From positions 1-35,131 of the IMG/VR virus record IMGVR_UViG_3300049629_000450: a DNA stretch of 35,131 bases. One strand, 5' to 3'. This stretch comes from a virus. A program made the position numbers and the translations under genes. The notes under the pieces were generated by a model. That model did no database searches and was not told the DNA's origin. It was given only the letters and a program-made list of their open reading frames with translations. Positions within the stretch are counted from its first letter, which is position 1. Every line of letters begins with the position of its first letter. Shown here in pieces: positions 14,215 through 21,227 of this stretch.

Positions 14215-14243
14215 ATCTTATCCGAACGGGATTCGTAGGTCAA
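14215..14243 (-). promoter_or_regulatory. sigma70-like promoter
   Basis: TTGACC and TAAGAT are separated by exactly 17 bases on the minus strand. A start near 14208 would give a transcript of about 78 bases to the terminator at 14130. It is the clearest bacterial-type promoter in the window. Confidence 0.6.
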
Positions 14244-14261
14244 GAGGGGTAGAATAATTTT

Positions 14262-14579
14262 TTACCGATTTTTCTTTATACATTCTGCGACCGCAGTAAG
14301 TATCAATAGTTTAACTAAAGGTAGTTTCTTGATTGATACTTTACGTTCCTTACAGAATTCCATTGCTAGGGTATTGCAATGAATAGTACTTAATCGAGTG
14401 TTGAAGGCATTCAGTGTTTTGAATATGTTGCAACAACCGTAAGGAACATCTACCCCAAGATATTCTGCGAGTCTGTCACCGACTTTAATTTTGACAGTGC
14501 TTCGTCTACTGAATGTGCTTGGATGTGGATTGGATGGAACGGAAGATCGGAAAGTTGGAACTCGTATGAAGGATGCCAT
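14262..14579 (-). CDS. small Cys-containing protein, possibly distant relative of the genes at 16730 and 17172; start uncertain
   Basis: ATG 14579 would overlap the glycosyltransferase by 130 bases and has no ribosome site; a shorter product beginning near KIKVGDRLAEYLG is possible through a non-ATG start. The unique part has CC followed by LNAF, a second Cys-containing segment, and SIKKLPLVKLLILTAVAECIKK. The order (Cys pair, LN, a helix, G/LP, hydrophobic helix) resembles the GVG..LH proteins encoded upstream in the same block, but the identity is low and I treat the relation as tentative. No enzymatic motif is visible. Confidence 0.5.
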   Translation of the reverse strand: MASFIRVPTFRSSVPSNPHPSTFSRRSTVKIKVGDRLAEYLGVDVPYGCCNIFKTLNAFNTRLSTIHCNTLAMEFCKERKVSIKKLPLVKLLILTAVAECIKKNR

Positions 14580-15454
14580 AGGAAAGGAACCTTGCTTTTA
14601 GATATTGATTCTTGTTTGATGTAGTACCACCATTGGCGTAGTTTAATCGCAGGGTACATATTAAGTGCGTATAAACCTTTGTCTATGAATTGTTCATCAC
14701 AATCGTTACCATGATGCCAGTCATGTATACGTTGTAGCTCCATTGCAATATGTGGTTTGGCTTTAAGTACTATGCAATAGTTATGTCTAGCTATTGATGG
14801 TGTTCGGTAGTAAGTGATTGGATGAGGAAAGAATCGTTCTTCATGAACTTGTCCATCGATGTTAGATGAACTCTCACCTTGCCCTACTAGCCATTCAGGT
14901 GGACAGTACACATTGAATTCTTTTTGTTCATGCAGTCTTCCTAAATGATGATCTATATGCCAAGTTCTATTCTCGAATCGACGTAATAGAAAATCGTATA
15001 AGTATTTGTACCCTTTATTGTTTACTGCGAAACAGTGAGTGCGATTTACATTGTACGGTCTGAATACATTATCAGTAATCTTTTCAGGAATTGCGTGATC
15101 GTGCTCTACGTGCATTAGCTGACCACCAAGATAAAACATATCCCAGTCAGGTGGTAAGTCATTTAGAAACTTGCTGTACTTATCATTGAAGTCTGGAGCA
15201 AATGTAGAATCATCTTCTAGTACCATGTAGTTCTGATAACCTTCGGTCATTGCTCGTTCTAGTATTTGCAAGTGAGAACGATAACAACCCCATGCACCTG
15301 AGCCTGCATTCCACCAAGATGGATGTCTACAAGAATCTCCATGTACTGCTGAAAATACTTCGACCTCCCCAAAGTTCTCTGGAAGAAAAGAAAAGAATTT
15401 AGCTAGACGGTCTGGACGGATTTTTAAGTTGATTACGAATTGTTTCTGAATCAT
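14450..15454 (-). CDS. GT25-type glycosyltransferase
   Basis: 334 aa. The N-terminus KQFVINLKIRPDRLAKF is the INL..R..R start of family 25 (LPS beta-galactosyltransferase-like) enzymes. ACGCYRSH-like GAWGCYRSHLQILERA (residues 53-68) and MVLEDDSTF (77-85, with the E-D-D metal/sugar-nucleotide motif) follow, then FYLGG. The second half (about 200-334) is an extension with His/Trp-rich residues and no known domain. It would transfer a sugar from a nucleotide sugar to a glycan or protein acceptor, on the host surface or on phage components. SFLPEN is encoded by a motif copy. Confidence 0.85.
   Translation of the reverse strand: MIQKQFVINLKIRPDRLAKFFSFLPENFGEVEVFSAVHGDSCRHPSWWNAGSGAWGCYRSHLQILERAMTEGYQNYMVLEDDSTFAPDFNDKYSKFLNDLPPDWDMFYLGGQLMHVEHDHAIPEKITDNVFRPYNVNRTHCFAVNNKGYKYLYDFLLRRFENRTWHIDHHLGRLHEQKEFNVYCPPEWLVGQGESSSNIDGQVHEERFFPHPITYYRTPSIARHNYCIVLKAKPHIAMELQRIHDWHHGNDCDEQFIDKGLYALNMYPAIKLRQWWYYIKQESISKSKVPFLWHPSYEFQLSDLPFHPIHIQAHSVDEALSKLKSVTDSQNILG
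15379..15388 (-). repeat. motif 1 copy
   Basis: In the GT25 gene, read as SFLPEN (frame b). Confidence 0.85.
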
Positions 15455-16737
15455 TTTTTAATAAACCAAGTGCAGTCACAATCGAGTTCTAGTTTAAGAT
15501 TATGTTTAAGTACGAATTCATCTACTGCTTGTTTAACTCCGAAAGAGTACCCAGGTAAGTTGTAGTCATGTCCTCCTAGGTAGCCGTTCTTTTTAACTTT
15601 GTTAAACCATAATTCTATGTCTTGTTTAACTCCCTGGTACGAATGGTCTGCATCAATGAATACCATATCGAATGAATTGTCTTCAAATTTATTACATGCT
15701 ACTACTGAAGATTCTCTAGTTAAGTTTAATCTTTTTTGACTATCTAAGAACCAAGTTCTTCGTTTGAACTCTTCGTAGTTTTGTTGTTGTTGGTCGTCCG
15801 ACTGAAAAGCTATGTAATCGTTTGTATCTTTGTACGCTTGGCTACTTATATTTTTCCAGGGATCGACTGCATACATTGTGTAGCTATGTCTTTGTTGTGC
15901 TACGATTGCTAGTGTCTCACCTTTGTACACACCTACTTCTAAGTACTTGCCGTTTGGTACATTATTATCTAGCCGTTTAATTATCGCACAGCTTCTATGA
16001 TTGTTCCAGTTGTGATCTAGTGCTTTACGAATTAGGAACGATGCGAAGTAGTTCTCACTTAGAAGAAACTCCCTAGGTACAAATTTTAGAAAATTTATAA
16101 CTGCATTAGTAATATGGTAGCAGTATGCGTTAGGATTGAAAAAACTTCTATCGAATTGAAAAGTAAGCCAGTCTCTATGTTCTAGGAATTTATACTTATC
16201 GTACCAACATAGGTAAGAGTACTCCCAATGAGGAGCTACCATAAAATCAATGTTAGTATTGGCAGCTATGTGTTCTATGCTCCATTGTCCGAAGTCTAAG
16301 TAAGATAGGTTGCCAGGCCCTTTGTCTTCTAATAATTTGTTCTGTCTGTTTAGTATCGCTAATAGAAATTCATTACCAGGGTTAGGTGAATGAATTAAGC
16401 ATTGATTAATTTTATTCTGTTTAGCGTCATCATAGATGAATGACACTGATCGTTCATTAATCTCATAGGGAAATTCAAAAGGTCTTAAGTGGATACAATC
16501 AGCATCAATCCAAGTGCCGCCATGGTTTAATAAGTACCATACTCTGAATACGTCTGAAAAATGTACTAAACTTAGTTGTTTATATTTGTCTACAAACTCT
16601 TCACCGTTTACAAGCTCTTTTATCTGTTCGTATGAACTGAATACTTTTGCTCTCGGATTATATTTAAGTAGCGAATCTAAGCATACTTTATGAATCGGTT
16701 CGTTGAAGTTGATTGCTAAGGTGAATAGATTAGACAT
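15451..16737 (-). CDS. fusion of GT32-like glycosyltransferase and SAM methyltransferase
   Basis: 428 aa in two domains. The N-terminal domain (1 to about 240) has SDVFRVWYLLNHGGTWIDAD (61-80), the S/DxxR...GGxxxDxD pattern of GT32/capsular sugar transferases with a DxD motif. The C-terminal domain (about 250-428) is a class I methyltransferase of the Methyltransf_24 type: YLEVGVYKGET (265-275, motif I), AVDPW (290-294), MVFIDADHSY (358-367) and LGGHDY (387-392). The fused arrangement implies sequential addition of a sugar and a methyl group to one acceptor. It overlaps both neighbours by a few bases and should be made with the GT25 enzyme. Confidence 0.88.
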   Translation of the reverse strand: MSNLFTLAINFNEPIHKVCLDSLLKYNPRAKVFSSYEQIKELVNGEEFVDKYKQLSLVHFSDVFRVWYLLNHGGTWIDADCIHLRPFEFPYEINERSVSFIYDDAKQNKINQCLIHSPNPGNEFLLAILNRQNKLLEDKGPGNLSYLDFGQWSIEHIAANTNIDFMVAPHWEYSYLCWYDKYKFLEHRDWLTFQFDRSFFNPNAYCYHITNAVINFLKFVPREFLLSENYFASFLIRKALDHNWNNHRSCAIIKRLDNNVPNGKYLEVGVYKGETLAIVAQQRHSYTMYAVDPWKNISSQAYKDTNDYIAFQSDDQQQQNYEEFKRRTWFLDSQKRLNLTRESSVVACNKFEDNSFDMVFIDADHSYQGVKQDIELWFNKVKKNGYLGGHDYNLPGYSFGVKQAVDEFVLKHNLKLELDCDCTWFIKK

Positions 16738-17233
16738 TATAAATCCAGTGCATCTTGTATTCGGTGTGAAGGTCTAGTGATGCTTCTATACAATTAGTTA
16801 ATAGAGCATTTACTACTCGTCTTGAAAATGGTACTCCAGCTTGGACAGCACTTTCTTTTAACCAGTCTAGAATTATCTCTCTACTGTTGTCGCATTCATT
16901 TGGACCCCAAGTATTCATTAGAGATACTTTCTGAGCACAACCGCAATCCTCAGTCTGCATCCATGCTAAGTAACCGTGGAGTTGAGTACCTACGCCTAGA
17001 GTACATTGAACTGCGATAAGAAGGGTATTATGTTTCTCATTGCAGAATTTATTGTTGATGCGTAGTCTATGTAGAGTTTCGCATACAGTAAATCTATTTA
17101 CAGACTGGGGAGGGTTAAGTGATTTGCAAATATCACATGCTGCTGGACTGATTGGCTGTAGTGGCAATTCTTTACGAGTCAGATTGGTTATTAGTTTGCA
17201 GTGGTTGTTTATGAAGAATTGGCATGTACTCAT
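16730..17233 (-). CDS. Cys-rich protein of a GVG..LH...C.C...N.W family
   Basis: 167 aa. The N-terminal part carries four or more cysteines (CQFFINNHC, AACDICKSL) and could bind metal. From about residue 80: GVGTQLHGYLAWM, then CGCAQKVSLMNTWGPNEC, REIILDWLKE, and AGVPFSRRVVNALL. The same order occurs in the protein encoded next upstream. I associate this layout with uncharacterised proteins of planctomycete-like bacteria and phages, from memory only. It lies beside two glycosyltransferases, so a part in surface modification is possible. Its start overlaps the upstream gene by 62 bases without a clear ribosome site. Confidence 0.6.
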   Translation of the reverse strand: MSTCQFFINNHCKLITNLTRKELPLQPISPAACDICKSLNPPQSVNRFTVCETLHRLRINNKFCNEKHNTLLIAVQCTLGVGTQLHGYLAWMQTEDCGCAQKVSLMNTWGPNECDNSREIILDWLKESAVQAGVPFSRRVVNALLTNCIEASLDLHTEYKMHWIYNV

Positions 17234-17600
17234 TTAAGAATTTTACTTTCAGTACTGCGAATAGAATTATTGGGGTGTAGATTGGTTTGAAGAATGGTAT
17301 TCCTAGAACTTTACAGTTAGTTCGGATGTGTCCTATTATAATGTCTCTATACTTCCAGCAATAGTCAATAGGCCAAGAATTAATTATTTGGCTAAATGCT
17401 TCACAGTTGCCGCAGTGCAACTTTTTCTGGAAGAAAAATAGTTCGTACAGTTTCTTTAGGATTAGTAGAACGTAGTGTATCTCGCTACCTACTCCGTATA
17501 GATTAGGGAACCCCGCTTCTGCTAGTAGGTGGCGATGTTTACGATAGTTTAGTTTACCGGAGTCTTTAAGTTGTTGTAGTTGTTCTAGTGCTTCTTTCAT
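17172..17600 (-). CDS. second member of the GVG..LH...C.C...N.W family
   Basis: 142 aa from ATG 17600, chosen because it overlaps the TAA of the poly-serine gene as TAATG; an in-frame TTG at 17612 is less likely. It shares with the next gene the order GVGSEIHYVLLIL, CGNCEAFSQIINSWPIDYC, RDIIIGHI, and LGIPFFKPIYTPIILF, but lacks the Cys-rich N-terminus. The two look like products of an old duplication. The segment between GVG and the Cys pair is longer here and contains FFFQKK, encoded by a dispersed-motif copy. Function unknown. Confidence 0.65.
   Translation of the reverse strand: MKEALEQLQQLKDSGKLNYRKHRHLLAEAGFPNLYGVGSEIHYVLLILKKLYELFFFQKKLHCGNCEAFSQIINSWPIDYCWKYRDIIIGHIRTNCKVLGIPFFKPIYTPIILFAVLKVKFLNEYMPILHKQPLQTNNQSDS
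17422..17438 (-). repeat. motif 1 copy, full 7-bp arms
   Basis: In the second GVG-family gene, read as FFFQKK (frame c). Confidence 0.9.
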
Positions 17601-17965
17601 TATGGTTGACAATCAGATGTAGGGTCTGGGTATACTCTCACCCAAGCTGAACCGTTCCAGTCCCAAGAGCATACACAGATGACTAACGGAGAAAAACTAA
17701 TTACACATGCAAACTCGTATCTAGTACCTCCACCAGGAGCAGGAGGAGTTACAGGAGCGAATGGAGTACAATCGCAGAATAGCCCACCGGATGGGGAACT
17801 GCTGGATGGTGATGAAGATGAAGGGGACGAAGAAGACGGAGACGAGCTAGATGATGGGGACGACGGAGATGAGCTACTAGAGCTTAATGAACTAGAAGAA
17901 CTGCTGGAACTGGGAGAACTGCTGGAGCTAGATGAGCCACAGCAGCACCAAAAAAATAATAGCAT
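17600..17965 (-). CDS. poly-serine linker protein with Cys/Trp C-terminal module
   Basis: 121 aa. A short hydrophobic N-terminus with three cysteines (MLLFFWCCCG) precedes about 50 residues of almost pure Ser with regularly spaced Pro (SSSSP repeats). The C-terminal module has CDC, FACVISF and CVCSWDWNGSAWVRV. The N-terminus could be a lipoprotein-like or membrane anchor. The gene directly upstream ends with a similar Ser-rich linker and Cys module, so both probably belong to the virion tip or surface. I recall Ser-run plus W-x-W-NGSAW modules from planctomycete-type genomes. No enzymatic motif is visible. Confidence 0.6.
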   Translation of the reverse strand: MLLFFWCCCGSSSSSSSPSSSSSSSSLSSSSSSPSSPSSSSSPSSSSPSSSSPSSSSPSGGLFCDCTPFAPVTPPAPGGGTRYEFACVISFSPLVICVCSWDWNGSAWVRVYPDPTSDCQP

Positions 17966-17969
17966 AATT

Positions 17970-19460
17970 TTACTCGATGTTTATTCCTAGACAGTTTCTA
18001 CCGCTAGACCATACCCCACCTAAGTCGTTACATGCTGCTTGAGTCATGATACCTTGAGATGGTGCTCCTGGCGATCCGTATGTACAACACCCTAGTTTAG
18101 ATGAGGCAGAACTAGAAGATGATGTACTTGAAGTAGTTGGGCATGGACCACTAATGATAATGTATTCACCGTTATAGGTTCTTGCTACGTAACAGCTTGT
18201 GCCTGCTTTGTAAGCACGCACTAAGTTTAATGGGTCGTAAACTATTTGTACTGGATCGACGATAGTAGCTAGGTTCATTGGGTGGTAGATGTTAGCTAAG
18301 CATATAGGTAACGCTCTGTCAGTCAATAGGGTAGCAACAAAAATAATGTCATTAGTTGATTGATCTAATAATTCAACTTTTGGCAGTTCCCATGGCATTG
18401 ATTGAAGAGTAGTAGTGAATCCTCTTGCATCGTATGCGTAAGTTATTTTTTGTATGTTGTTGGTTATTGATTGGCTGCTAACTCCACGTAGCACTATGTT
18501 GATGTACGAAGAGAAACGGTTTACGAAGTTTTGTTTAACTGAATCTAGGAACCCAAGGATGTACGCATTGGATGCAGTTGGGGTAGCTTGATCTACTAGG
18601 GAGAATGGATTGGTGAACGATACCGTTTCTGACGTTACTAGGTCAGTGATTTTATTAAGTACGTTGGATGGTGCTATAGAGTACTCTTCGCTAAGATCAG
18701 TTGTTAGATCATAGTAGAACTTCATAACTCCAAATTTATATTCCAGAGTAGGGTAATTAATCTGAAGTTTTAGTTTACGAAGTGTAGTACCAGTATCGTT
18801 AAATAGAATTGCATCTTCATTAAGAGTAGCTGGATTGAATACTGCTGCTGTGATGTCAGCTTTACCAGTATTGGTTTTATTTGGGTAAGCTGTAAGGAAT
18901 TGGCTATTAGCTATAAATGCAAACAAGTCTCGTAATAGTATGTTCTTATAGTTAATGTACTCGTTGAACTTAGCTGGAGCAACTAGTGCTGACGAAGTTG
19001 CAGTGAATAGAGTGTCTATAAGACCACTCCACGATAGATGATAACTAGAGTAGTAACTATCCGTAGAGCAGTCTTTCATGTTGTAGTCTACTATGTTTCT
19101 GTCTAAGTAGAAATTAATACATAGAAGTCTAATTCCAGCTACGTCTACAGATGAAGTGCTAGTAGAGTTAAATGCTTCGATACTTGAAATAACTACGTTC
19201 TCAAATGAAACAGTTTGAATTCCATCTGATATAGAGAACTTGCAGGGATCGCCAGGAGTTATAGATGCTTCTGCCATTGCTGCTAGAAGGGATGCTTCAG
19301 ATACTAGAATGCATCCCTCGCTACGATGTGGATACGCCGCCCAAGTAAAATAGTTCACTTTAGGTAAAGCGTACCCACAATTAGTTCTAGTATGTTTATC
19401 TAACGGTAAATGATTTAGTGCTTGTAAAGATTCATCATTAGGTAACGTCAGTGTAAACAT
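17970..19460 (-). CDS. putative tail-tip or virion-associated protein, 496 aa
   Basis: Not a family I can name. The first 420 residues alternate beta and helical segments with many Ser, Thr and Asn, like phage tail or baseplate proteins. The C-terminus carries a Ser/Thr-rich linker (CPTTSSTSSSSSASS), then KLGCCTYG, ACNDLGGVWS and NCLG, a small Cys-containing module. The gene follows the portal and precedes the poly-serine protein, with ATG overlap at 19460. A receptor-contact or tail-tip role is an inference from position and from the terminal module. Confidence 0.5.
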   Translation of the reverse strand: MFTLTLPNDESLQALNHLPLDKHTRTNCGYALPKVNYFTWAAYPHRSEGCILVSEASLLAAMAEASITPGDPCKFSISDGIQTVSFENVVISSIEAFNSTSTSSVDVAGIRLLCINFYLDRNIVDYNMKDCSTDSYYSSYHLSWSGLIDTLFTATSSALVAPAKFNEYINYKNILLRDLFAFIANSQFLTAYPNKTNTGKADITAAVFNPATLNEDAILFNDTGTTLRKLKLQINYPTLEYKFGVMKFYYDLTTDLSEEYSIAPSNVLNKITDLVTSETVSFTNPFSLVDQATPTASNAYILGFLDSVKQNFVNRFSSYINIVLRGVSSQSITNNIQKITYAYDARGFTTTLQSMPWELPKVELLDQSTNDIIFVATLLTDRALPICLANIYHPMNLATIVDPVQIVYDPLNLVRAYKAGTSCYVARTYNGEYIIISGPCPTTSSTSSSSSASSKLGCCTYGSPGAPSQGIMTQAACNDLGGVWSSGRNCLGINIE

Positions 19461-20713
19461 TATGATAGCTCTGGGTTGGTTTCTAGTTTTTCAAGGGAGT
19501 TTGTCGGCTTCATCTGGTCTTGAGTCTTGATAGGATTAACTCTAACTATTTTGTACTTAGAATTTAATCCGAATCGAAGTTTGGTCAAGTACTTGATGCA
19601 TTGATTATTAAACGCATGGACTGCATTATCTGCAATACCAGATAGCGTAGAATAATAAACACTCATAGGAATTTTTCTTCCTGTTGCTGAACCCATACCA
19701 TTGCTAGATGAGGATTCAACTACTTCAGGTGGAATACCAAGTCCTTCAAGTATTTCTATTCGTAGTGCTTCTGGGTACTCCATCAAGCCTTGGGGAGTTG
19801 CATTGGCTTGTGGTGGAATGTAGTCCCATGCTGGCTTACCACTAGCAGGATCGACAGTAGATGGGATTGCTCTACCACCACCAGTTTTCATATCGGCAAG
19901 AATCTTCAATGCCATGTCTCTATGGTCGATGATGTTGCCTGATGCATCTTTGTAAGTACCAATAGGGAATCGTACTTCACCACCATCGTAACTGTTCTTA
20001 TGGAACCAAGTTCTACGAATGTCTCTTGCTCCATAAGGTGCCCATTGTTCATGGAACGATGTGAAGCAATCAAACAATAGTGATTGTCCATATAGTGCAT
20101 TTACAATCTTTCTATGAACACCCCAAAGTAGTTTAGGTCCGAACAACTTTATTTCTTTGTTGTTGTTATGGACTTGTTCAATCTGAGCACCAACTAGTCT
20201 GGTCGTGTCTTTTATAATCAACGGTCGTGAGTGTAGAGGATGATACCAAATTAAATGTTTGTATTCAAGGGACTTAGGATCGCTTGGATTTTCTAACTCA
20301 TAAATTGGTTGGCAACATGAGTATCCCCATTCGAGCATGGTTAGGTACTCTTCAAGTCCATTAGCCCAGAATGCATTTAATGTGTCGAGTACATATTCAG
20401 ACAATGCAGAATTATCTGACTTAACTGTGTATACGAATTGGATTCCTTCTTCTCGTAAAGTTTGTTGAACGAGAGGGTCTTCCGCATCTTTTTCTGGAAG
20501 AAAAATAGAGAAGGTTTTAATTGGGCCTTTAATCAACTTCATGCCGTAGTTTACTCTAGGGTCACGCATGATTGTAGGAACGTAGTAGATCGACCATATA
20601 GGAAAGTTATGTCCGTATACGGGATCAAGTGATGTGATCGATGTAGGAGAGAATGTGATAGGGGCACTATCTTGTACCGCTAGCATCATCTTTTCGGTTA
20701 CTGGAATACTCAT
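19460..20713 (-). CDS. portal protein
   Basis: 417 aa. The features of DUF935/gp29-like portals are present: an N-terminal MRDPRVNYGMKLIKGPI, a mid region with EYLTMLEWGYSCCQPIYEL, YHPLHSRPLII, LLWGVHRKIVNALYGQSLLF, and the C-terminal EALRIEILEGLGIPPEVVES. The portal forms the dodecameric ring at the head vertex through which DNA is packaged. ATGA overlap joins it to the chaperone-like gene upstream. Placement after the tail genes is unusual. FLPEK (motif 1) and NSALSE (motif 2) are encoded by dispersed-motif copies 81 bases apart. Confidence 0.8.
   Translation of the reverse strand: MSIPVTEKMMLAVQDSAPITFSPTSITSLDPVYGHNFPIWSIYYVPTIMRDPRVNYGMKLIKGPIKTFSIFLPEKDAEDPLVQQTLREEGIQFVYTVKSDNSALSEYVLDTLNAFWANGLEEYLTMLEWGYSCCQPIYELENPSDPKSLEYKHLIWYHPLHSRPLIIKDTTRLVGAQIEQVHNNNKEIKLFGPKLLWGVHRKIVNALYGQSLLFDCFTSFHEQWAPYGARDIRRTWFHKNSYDGGEVRFPIGTYKDASGNIIDHRDMALKILADMKTGGGRAIPSTVDPASGKPAWDYIPPQANATPQGLMEYPEALRIEILEGLGIPPEVVESSSSNGMGSATGRKIPMSVYYSTLSGIADNAVHAFNNQCIKYLTKLRFGLNSKYKIVRVNPIKTQDQMKPTNSLEKLETNPELS
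20400..20413 (-). repeat. motif 2 copy
   Basis: In the portal gene, read as NSALSE, 81 bases from a motif 1 copy. Confidence 0.75.
20489..20505 (-). repeat. motif 1 copy, full 7-bp arms
   Basis: In the portal gene, read as IFLPEK (frame b). Confidence 0.9.
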
Positions 20714-20961
20714 CGCTTAGGTTTTTCCATGCTGTTTAGTAGGTACATATTTTCTGCTTTTTCGGCTAGCTCAGGATCATCGTATGCCAACATAACTAGA
20801 GTCTTGATAGTATCTTTGTTGACACTACGCATAGACTCTAGTTTTTCTCTGGCTTGCACGTTCGGTATTACTTCGTTGAGGAGTCTGATGTGGAAGGGCT
20901 TGAAGTCGATGGAGTTGCCAATCCCTGAATAATATCTGAGTAGGTAGGCAAATTCAGACAT
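20710..20961 (-). CDS. -1 frame extension of tail-chaperone-like protein
   Basis: The 83-codon frame overlaps the end of the 119-aa gene by about 94 bases in the -1 frame. Its only start, ATG 20961, directly follows nine A residues and has no ribosome site. A -1 slip on the A9 run would join residues 1-89 of the upstream protein to this frame with no break. The encoded part is charged and helical (AREKLESMRSVNKDTIKTLV, DPELAEKAENMYLL), unlike the Ser/Thr/Pro tail of the zero frame. This is the arrangement of gpG/gpGT tail assembly chaperones. Confidence 0.6.
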   Translation of the reverse strand: MSEFAYLLRYYSGIGNSIDFKPFHIRLLNEVIPNVQAREKLESMRSVNKDTIKTLVMLAYDDPELAEKAENMYLLNSMEKPKR

Positions 20962-21227
20962 TTTTTTTTGAGTTCAATATTCTGTAGTGATACAGCTTGA
21001 ATCAACATTGCAGCAGCAGTAGGAGATAGGTCAACGTCATAGGCTTCTTTAAATTTATCTACAAACACTGGACGATAGGGATGTGGTCCTTCTCGTTTCA
21101 GTTCTGCTGCTTCTCGTTTGGAGTCTAGGTACATATCGTAGACTTCCATTACGTCTAGTCTCTTACCGATTGGTTGGAGAACGATTGTGCAGTCATCTTC
21201 GCTTGGTAGGTTGAATACGTTACTCAT
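20868..21227 (-). CDS. tail assembly chaperone-like protein (short form)
   Basis: 119 aa, starting by TAATG overlap with the 793-aa tail gene. The N-terminal 89 residues are well ordered (DDCTIVLQPIGKRLDVMEVY, RPVFVDKFKEAYDVDLSPTA). After the LKKK encoded at 20961-20969 the zero frame continues as a low-complexity TPSTSSPSTSDSSTK tail. Short and long products from one start are typical of the chaperones that guide tail tube assembly around the tape measure. In most phages this pair lies before the tape measure; here it lies after. Confidence 0.6.
   Translation of the reverse strand: MSNVFNLPSEDDCTIVLQPIGKRLDVMEVYDMYLDSKREAAELKREGPHPYRPVFVDKFKEAYDVDLSPTAAAMLIQAVSLQNIELKKKCLNLPTYSDIIQGLATPSTSSPSTSDSSTK
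20961..20973 (-). promoter_or_regulatory. slippery A9 run for -1 frameshift
   Basis: On the minus strand CTC is followed by AAAAAAAAA and TGT. Read in the zero frame it is L-K-K-K-C; after a -1 slip it is K-K-K-M-S-E. Runs of A of this length favour slippage by ribosomes and also by RNA polymerase. Confidence 0.55.

Noticed and set aside
17679-17990. Plus-strand acidic Glu/Asp/Leu frame
   Set aside because: Complement of the poly-serine gene; no ribosome site and against the direction of all neighbours.
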